DNA from: Sequoia sempervirens
Taxonomy: Eukaryota; Streptophyta; Pinopsida; Cupressales; Cupressaceae
Assembly: GCA_007258455.2 (NCBI GenBank)
Contig: VDFB02252616.1
Span: 123,151,394-123,215,393, forward strand
Direction: 5' to 3'
Length of the DNA: 64,000 nt
The first letter of the stretch is position 1. Each line of letters begins with the position of its first letter. Under the pieces are notes generated by a model. That model searched no databases and was not told the DNA's origin. It saw only the letters and a program-made list of their open reading frames with translations. Below are positions 56,694-64,000 of the stretch, piece by piece. The position numbers and the translations under genes are program-made.

Positions 56694-57631
56694 TAGATGT
56701 TTGAAAACACTAAGGAAATGTAAAGAATGAAGATGTGTTAAGTGTCAGATTTTTTGGGTAGTTCCAGAACTTATTTAAGTTCCCAACATGTGTTTGGTTC
56801 TTGATGAGCTTCAAATACTAAAGCAATTGAAAATTTCTTGATGGACCTCGATTCCTAGTAAGCATGTAGTTATTGGTGAGCCCTTGGAGGCCAACAATGT
56901 TTCATGGTTCCTGATAGTGCCCGATGCACTAACAAAGTCAAGAAGTTCTTAATGGGAATTGAATCTTGTACATGGGGGAAATGAAGAATGAAAGAGAAAG
57001 GATAATTCCAAAAATTGTAAGCTACCTAGAACCTAGAACCTTCCCCAAGCTTCTAAGTTCCCAATCAATCTTTGATAAAAGATACAGTATGTTAGTTGTG
57101 GAAAATATCTTATGGTTCTTGAACATCCTTATGAACCTAAATTACATAAATAAATAAAGGGAACATTGGAACCCAATAAAATTTTATTTTTCAAATGGTT
57201 TTGAGTGCAAATGCAATGGTGTTGTTCTCCCTCACCTATCTAACCACCATTGATGTAGGAGAGCTCTCCCAACTACCTGCATTTGGTCTTTCATGTTGTC
57301 CATTACTCTCCTAGCTACCTATGGACCTCTAGTAGTTTCCTTTCAATCTAAGATGCCCATTTTGGATGGGAATACTTTTGAATCATGGATTTCCAATTAT
57401 TTGTTGTGTTGTAATCTAAATTTTGGATTTGCATAGTTATCTAGGGATATTTTTTCCTTTTGAAGGATTGGCTAGTGAATATTCTAAATAGATAGAGAAG
57501 GTTTTAAATTTTTTTAGGGTTTCAATCATTTAAAGTTCAATTATAATAATCAAATAGATTTTCAGAAGAGGGTATTGCAGTTTCATGGGTTTCTTATCTC
57601 TAATGTTGTGAGTACAATTTCAAGTACTATT
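56694..57631. other. Unassigned stretch
   Basis: There is no clear gene. A faint reading near 57355-57420 (PILDGNTFESWISNYL-like) recalls the start of a copia-type gag (UBN2), but the frame is quickly broken. Nothing else is supported. Confidence 0.25.
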
Positions 57632-57981
57632 TGTAAGATTTGGATATGGAGATAGACACCCAAGATCTAAAGGCCTATGAAAAGAACAAAATACTCAAAA
57701 GATCAATATGACAAGAATAAATTGTATTACTATCAATGAATGAAAAAATAATCAATGTACAATGTGAGGGAAACCATTGGTTATATAGCCAAGGTGAGTC
57801 ATAAGATTTCATAAGATTATGACAAGTGTTTTAATCTTATGATATGAGACTACTTATCATAACTACCTAGGAAATGATAAAATATAGACATAACTACTTA
57901 TCATAACTTAACATGTGAATATGTCCCCTAAGTCTCTAGTAAGTGAATTAACTAGGTACAAGACATTTATTCACACCAACA
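57632..57981 (-). repeat. 3' LTR of the minus-strand copia element
   Basis: Read on the minus strand it begins TGTTGGTGTGAATAAATG and ends AAATCTTACA, 350 bp. A TATA box (GGCTATATAACC) lies at about 57778-57789. The size and TG...CA ends are typical of copia. Confidence 0.7.
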
Positions 57982-58269
57982 AGCCCTTAAGTGTAACTTA
58001 GGGAGAAGATTATTATGCAAATAACATAAATATGGGTTCTGGCTACGAGGCCATGTTAGGTAGCCTTGTAAAAATTTAATGCAATCCCTCATAAATGGGA
58101 AAAAGGTAAAATCTAGTGAGAAAAAACTCCTCCCCAAAAGAGAGAAAAAATAAGAAATTTCTCTCAAAAAGATGAGAAGGAAAAAACCTCAGTCAAGAAA
58201 AAGTTCCCCCGATAAGAGAGAATGAAGGTAAAGTGACCTCCCATTAAGAAACATCTTGTTCCCCCAAGA

Positions 58270-59720
58270 GATCTTGCAAATGGTGATACTTACTCTCAAT
58301 GAAGGGTTTTGTGAAGATATCTGCAACCTACTTAGTTGTAGCATAATACCGCAAAATAATGACCTAATCTTGTATTAGCTACCTAATGTAATGCATATGG
58401 ATCTTAATGTGTTTGGTTTTTTTATGTTGAACTGGGTTCTTCGAGATATAGATGGCACTTTTATTGTCATAGTGAAGGACCATGGGTCATGGAATGGTGA
58501 AGCCAAACTCAGTCAGAATATTTTGAAGCCAAATAGCCTCGGTAGTGGCATTAATAGCTCTTTCATACTCAACCTCAATTGAAGAGAGAGAAATAGCATG
58601 TTGCTTCTTACTCTACCAAAAAATAAGGCCAAAAACATGATGAAAGTTGTAGCCAGAAGTGGACTTATGATCATCAATATCGCCAACCCAATCATATTCT
58701 ATATATCCAACCAAGTGGAGTCATGTACCTAGTGCATAGTGAATCCCATAATGTGGAGTACCCTGTATGTAATACAATATGTGTTTGGAAGATTTCCAAT
58801 GAAGACCATGTGGTTCCTACATGAAGCGTGAAACCATGCCAACCACAAAAGAAATATCAGGTGGTGTGTGAGTCAAGTAGATGAAGCTCCCAACATGCTA
58901 GCGATACAAAGTGGCATCAACTAGTGGAGTTGAACACTTGGCCTTAAGTTTGACTCCTAACAGAAAGGGAGTAGGTGCAACCTTACAATCAAACATGTGG
59001 AACCAAGCTATAATATCAAGAGCATACTTGGGCTAAGCAAGACTGATCCTAGAAGAGGACTATGTGATCTCAATCCCGAGAAAGTGGTGCAAGGGGCCCA
59101 AGTCAGTCATAGAAAACCTATCATGCAAAAGAAGATTTGACTCTAGAAATGATGGATGATGAACTCCCTATAATGATCAAGTCACCAAAATAGAGAAAAA
59201 GAAGCAAGTGAGATTCATCTTGTCACAAAATCCTATCGAGAGAAGAAAGGATTCCATTATTGCATACCAAGCCCAAGGGGCTTGCTTGAGGCCATAAAGA
59301 GACTTCCACAACCTACAAACAAAAGAAGAATCTTCAACAAATCCATGTGGTTTCTCTATGTAAATTTCCTATGTAAGATCTTTATGAAGAAATGCACTCT
59401 TCACATCTATCAAATGGACAACCCATCCATGAGCTACAACAATGGCAAGATTCAAGCGAATGGAGTTCATCTTAGCAACAACGGAAAATTTTTTCATGTA
59501 ATCAATACTAGGAACCTATGAGAAACCTTTGGAAACAAGTCGTAATTTGAAATTTTCCATTCTTCCATCTGTTGTATATTTGGTATGATAGATCCACTTA
59601 CATCGAACCATTTTTCTTCCCTTAGGAAAAGGAACTAAGTCCCATGTGTGGTTCATCATCAAGGGACTATACTCTTCCTCCATTGTTAAATCCCACTAAG
59701 GAATTCTTGATGCCTCCATA
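58270..59720 (-). pseudogene. Minus-strand copia RT and RNase H
   Basis: RT: RCKWIYHTKY, then VHLIDVKSAFLHKDL and IYIEKPHGFVED near 59340-59420, then the copia signature VCRLWKSLYGLKQAPWAWY near 59265-59320. The catalytic box appears decayed (FYFGDLII near 59175). RNase H: GSFIYLTHTPPDISFVVG near 58860, STSGYNFHHVFG near 58640, and YATTKxVADIFTKPF near 58310-58350. Several stops and frameshifts are present. Confidence 0.85.
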
Positions 59721-59899
59721 AAGGATTTTGGATATGAAGCAATAGAAATTTAGACATGTGGAAGATTTTGATGTTGTGACCAAGTCCTTCGAGTGTCTAA
59801 AGGTCCCCAACAAGATTGTATGTTGACTTGAGAATCTTTCGATCCCAATGAGTTCATGAAGATGATGGGGATAAACGATGAGAATCCTCAATCTTAGAA

Positions 59900-60860
59900 T
59901 ATGTACCCTATGAAGGTGTTACCTTGTGAGTGGGAGGTGAGGTAGAATCATCTGAGTCCACTATGGAGAAAGGATGATGAGGATTAGAGGTCAAGCTAGG
60001 AGAGCTTTCCTCAAAATGAACACTCCTCTAAATGAAGAGCCCATGTGTCTCTGGATTGAAAATTCGATACCCTTTAACACTATCTAGATATCCAACAAAG
60101 AAGAAAGGCCTGCTTTGAGGTTCCAAAGCCTTTCGCTTCTCTAGAGGAATTTGTGCCCAAGCTAGAGAGCCAAAAACTCAAAAATGTTGCACAATTGGTT
60201 TCCTACCACACCAAGCTTCAAAAGGAGTCATGCCTTTCAATGCCTTATGGGGAACCTGATTCTAAATGTGAGTAGCACAATTAATGGCTTCAACCCAAAA
60301 TTTTGGACCAAGAGAATGAGCATAAATCATGCAGCTAACCATTTCCTTGAGGGTCCTTTTTTTCCTTTTAGCAACACCATTTTGTGTTGGTGTGTATTTA
60401 ACTAAATTCTAAATATCTATCCCTATAAGAATACAAAATTACACAAGATTATGGTTCACATATTCTCAACCATTTTTAGTATGAATAATCTTGTTATACT
60501 TTCCAGATTGCATCTCAAAATGAGCCTTGAAAGTTTGAAACTTGTCAAACACTTCATTCTTGTGTCGAAGAAAGTAGACCCAAGTGAACCTAGAGTAGTC
60601 ATCAAGGAAGGTGAGTGCGTAACGAGCCTTGTTGAAGGACAAAACTGGAAATGGGCTCACTAAATCATTTTGAATCAATTAAAGAACTTATAAAGCCCTC
60701 CAAGACTTCCCTTTATCAAACTTCTCTTCTAGATGCTTACCCATAGCACAACCTAAACAAACACAATTTGAAAATTTCATGTGAGGGAGACCTGTGACCA
60801 TATCCTATGAGCTAAGTTGTTAAAGATAGTGGTACTTAAGATTTCCAAACCGCTCATGTC
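59900..60860 (-). pseudogene. Minus-strand copia integrase
   Basis: A pre-integrase finger-like part (about 60700-60850) precedes the core: ARYALTFLDDYSRFTWVYFL near 60560-60620, VFDKFQTFKAHFEMQ, then YTPTQNGVAKRKKRTL near 60370. The expected glutamate in G-V-x-E-R reads K, so it would be inactive. A C-terminal block FVGYLDSVKGYRIFNP near 60055-60110 is typical of copia. Confidence 0.8.
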
Positions 60861-61640
60861 ATAAATTACTCACCAAATCTAAATGAGTGAGTAGTGTTGT
60901 AGAAGGAGAACGTGGCATAAAGTGAGAAAATTGACATAGATGAGACTCATGATTGGTCTTTCCCACTGCAACCAAATCATTATCTTCAAGATATTTGATC
61001 ACAACTATGTCTAGAGAAAACTCAACTTTCTTTCCATTCCCAACATGAGTGATTTGATAGACTGAAAGAAGGTTGGAACACAAGTTGGGAACACAAAGAA
61101 AATTCTCAAATGATCCATCATCCAGGTCAACCGAACGTTTTCCAATAACTTCCACTTGAGTATCATCACCTGTAAGAATGTGTGATATTGTACAAGGCTC
61201 CAATGAAGAAAATTGTTCTCTATCAGAACCCATGTGATGTGTAGCACCCAATTCAAGTAACGAGTGTTGTGACGATCTTTTGGCTACAAAAAGTGCCTAT
61301 CCTTTTCCTTTCTTTGATTGTGAAGAAATAGGAGATACTTCCATTTTGTAGGAAGATGGAAAATTTATGTTATTGTTCTCGAGGAGATTAGTCAATTCAT
61401 CAACTTTTTTAGCATGGCAATGATGCTCATCATTACCAAATTTCTTGCAATATGCACAAGTCGATTTCTCCTTCTTCTGTGAATTCCCCTTCTTGGAAGA
61501 AGATGAAGAGTCTCCTTGTTGAGGAGAAGAGGATTGTGCTAAATCTTTCTGTGGTTTGTTCTCTAATTTTTTAATAATTTCGTTCTTCTTCATAGTAAAA
61601 TTTTCAATGTTTTCGGCTTAAGTGAACAAATCTCAAAGCC
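60859..61640 (-). pseudogene. Minus-strand copia gag end and protease
   Basis: The gag tail reads NIENFTMKKNEIIKKLENK near 61560-61610 and has a zinc finger near 61425-61470 (CAYCKKFG...HHC), with asparagine in place of the histidine. The protease motif reads ELGATHHM at 61235-61260, where D-S-G-A-T-H-H-M is usual, so the catalytic aspartate is E. It continues as EVIGKRSVDLDDGSF and CSNLLSVYQITH. Confidence 0.8.
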
Positions 61641-64000
61641 ATGACATAGAGTTAAAAAAAACTCTTCCAATAAAGTAAATTACATTCATAATTGAAATAA
61701 CCCAATTTCCAATTTTTCATTGCAATCCAAATTAATAACACAAATATTCCAATAACATAGATTTCCTAATGAACAAATATGTCTTACAATAATCAATAGA
61801 GATTCCATTCCAATATAATAATTTCACAAATTATAATATTCCAAGAATGTACACTATTACAACCACAACTCCACTGAGCTTTGGAGCATAAGATATAGAT
61901 GGTCTAGAAATCCGCTTTTCAAAACCTTGGTCTTTTCTTTCCTGCTAAGGAGGAGAAGCATCACTCAAGCACTTTTCCTCCAACCATGGACTCATATTTT
62001 GTCCCCCGCACATATATCAATGATAGATGACCCTACCCTTCAACGAAGGTATTGGTTGGGTAACCCTATACAACATACCACTCTGAGCTTAGTGTTGTAT
62101 CAAACATGACTAGGATTTATAACCTACACTAGGTAGCCCTCATGCATTTAAGTAGACACGGTGAACTGACAATGGACTCTCGACTTCACACTAACTAAAG
62201 TGGATACTTTCTACATTCCCACTACTTTGGCCAAAGTGTTCTCACTCAATATAATTGAGCAATGGTCTACCATTCACCTACACTATGGCAAGCTCATTTT
62301 GACTTAATGCCATTACATCTTTGCTCAGGAAATCCCTCTCCATGGGAAAGCTACTCCCCAAGATAACCTATCTCTTAAACACAACCTAAGGTAACACAAC
62401 CCAATAAGAAAAGTACAAGTTATCTCCCTTCACTGGACAACACTCCTAGGAGTAAGCTACTAGCCATCTAGCATAATTAAATATCTAGCTATGAGTGTTC
62501 CTTAAGATAACCATGTTAAATCATATCTATTATAGCATTAATACTTTTGATAAACATCCCTCCTATTATGGAGTAAATACAAACACATTGCATGGTCTCA
62601 ATTGAAGAATTGTCATATCCAAAAGATGATTCCATTCGATAGTTTCACCTCTTTGACTAGAAGGGTTTAAATTAGGAGCCTACTCTTTTCAATAGGATAA
62701 CTATGTATTCAAGTGTGTATTGACACTAATCAATAAATAGCTCTAACTCACTAGGTTCACTAAACCTCTCAACCTTGAAGTAACCCACTAGTTATCTATA
62801 ATTAAATAACTAGCTACGAACAACCCATGTTCAAACATATCTAGTATAATTAAATACCTATGTCAAGCAATCTCTTTGACATGTCTACTATATTTAAATA
62901 CCTATGTTGAATAGTTTCTCCTATCATGGAGTAATTACAAACAATTCACAACAAAGTAAATAGTTTCCACCTTTCTTTCAAAGAAAACAATACTTTCCTC
63001 TAAGTGAAAATGAAAACAATACTAGTTTAATCAATCAAGACATAGCTCATTCAAAAGTAGAATAAAAAGTAGAATATCCTCATGCATGTGTTTTAGCTTT
63101 CTGATTCAACTGACAACAATTACAGCACCTTTAGAACAACAACTATCTTGATATTTATTCTCCAACAAAGTCTCACAAAACTAAACTCACAAGTTGGCAA
63201 TTGCTCCTTCTCAAAATATAACTAAAACTCTCTTAAATCTCAAGACTCTCTTTCACTATTTGTACAAAATATTGCAAATGGAAAATCACACCAATAAGTA
63301 GATTTGATGCACAAGAAATAACACATAAAAGAGTGAGAATGAGGCATCCCAAACAATGAACTCCTTGCTGCTATTTATATAGCAAGCAAGCAACTATACT
63401 GCCTATAGTTTAGGCATGATAATGATAGCAGAAAACATGCAAAGCAACACCTCAAATACAACTTAGAAAGGTGGTGAATAAGTAAGTAAAGACTCGGCTT
63501 GATTACTAACAGATCGACCCACTTATTGACAGCAATTGGAAAAAAAATCAACTCTCCATGTGATAGAATTCAACTGCAGACTTCTATGATAAGTAGAACA
63601 CAAAGGTGACATGATTTTACTATCAAGTTAAATAGTCAATAACCAAAGCTTGCCACCCCTATTTGCATTGACTTATTCCATGTTGAGTATAGACTCATAA
63701 ACTCAATTGATTTCGACAAATTCATTTTTTGTTTGGGGTATTCAACAATTGTTTGATTAATCACAGCAATATGTGGTAATGTTGTTTGAGCAAGTCCAAG
63801 ATGAATAAAGGCGTCGACCTCTCCCATATCAACTTAAATGTTAAAGCAGTTTGCAAATTTAAGAATGACAGCAAAGATATAAAAATTGTCCCATGAATAC
63901 AGTTGTATTCACTTCAAAGTGTTAGCTTATTTAAGTCGCCCATGATTATCGACTTCTAAGCCAATATGTTTAGCATTAAAATTGGCTGCTATTTATTGTT
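61641..64000. other. Unassigned A/T-rich DNA
   Basis: I see no coding region and no LTR match to 57632-57981, so the minus copia's 5' end is lost or replaced. A degenerate direct repeat links 62470-62585 and 62793-62945 (shared TAATTAAATA..., CTATTATGGAGTAA-like words). On the minus strand GCTATATAAATAG at about 63370-63382 could be a TATA box of another LTR. Confidence 0.3.

Larger units (their letters stand above)
57632..61640 (-). mobile_element. Minus-strand Ty1/copia element
   Basis: On the minus strand: gag tail and zinc finger, protease, pre-integrase, integrase, RT, RNase H and a 350-bp 3' LTR, in copia order (integrase before RT). The 5' LTR and gag start, expected at higher coordinates, are not found. 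Confidence 0.85.

Noticed and set aside
60184..60663. Plus-strand ORFs over the minus copia integrase
   Set aside because: The minus strand carries the integrase motifs; the plus frames are shadows.

Overview
The window reads as intergenic DNA from a plant with a large genome, made almost entirely of old, nested and broken retroelements. The types present are Ty1/copia, Ty3/gypsy with an extra archaeal-type RNase H, a terminal-repeat element carrying only gag (TR-GAG type), and an integrated pararetrovirus of the Caulimoviridae type. I found no convincing host gene, tRNA, rRNA or CRISPR array. A gymnosperm is my best guess, from the decay, the nesting and the very long LTRs, but this is inference. 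Nearly every coding stretch carries in-frame stops or frameshifts, so the ORFs are fossils.

Layout, left half. Positions 1-1619 hold the 3' part of a copia element (gag, then a jump straight to the 3' LTR). From 1620 to about 25.9 kb the backbone is a rearranged endogenous pararetrovirus (EPRV): promoter, poly(A) signal and initiator-tRNA-Met primer site (1620-2301), movement-protein-like region (2880-3880), coiled-coil/coat region (3855-5219 and 11861-12810), protease, RT and RNase H (13485-15459), a second RT/RNase H copy (20605-22168) with an unrecognised C-terminal domain (22169-22863), and three more rearranged copies of the promoter/primer-site region (22864-25713). Three other elements cut it: a TR-GAG element with two 1,923-bp LTRs (5225-11855) inside the coat gene, a giant LTR (15460-19866) at the end of pol copy A, and a solo LTR (23040-24280) between a perfect 5-bp duplication.

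Layout, right half. Positions 25940-29608 hold the 3' part of one large gypsy element (here Tat-B), mainly an unrecognised coiled-coil protein called ORF-X. Positions 32590-51574 hold a large gypsy/Tat-like element (Tat-A): LTR, primer site, gag, protease, archaeal-type RNase H (aRNH), RT, RNase H, integrase, an antisense gene with its own TATA box, a second ORF-X, and the 3' LTR. A 4,220-bp solo LTR with 74-bp tandem repeats (39661-43880) splits its integrase. Positions 51575-56693 hold a third gypsy element (Gypsy-C), also with aRNH between protease and RT. A minus-strand copia element occupies 57632 to about 61620.

The most interesting points are the shared PR-aRNH-RT order in two gypsy elements, the divergent pair formed by the antisense gene and ORF-X in Tat-A with ORF-X conserved in a second diverged element, the multiplied EPRV control region, and the gag-only element nested in the EPRV coat gene. 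All calls rest on reading motifs by eye; no database search was run.
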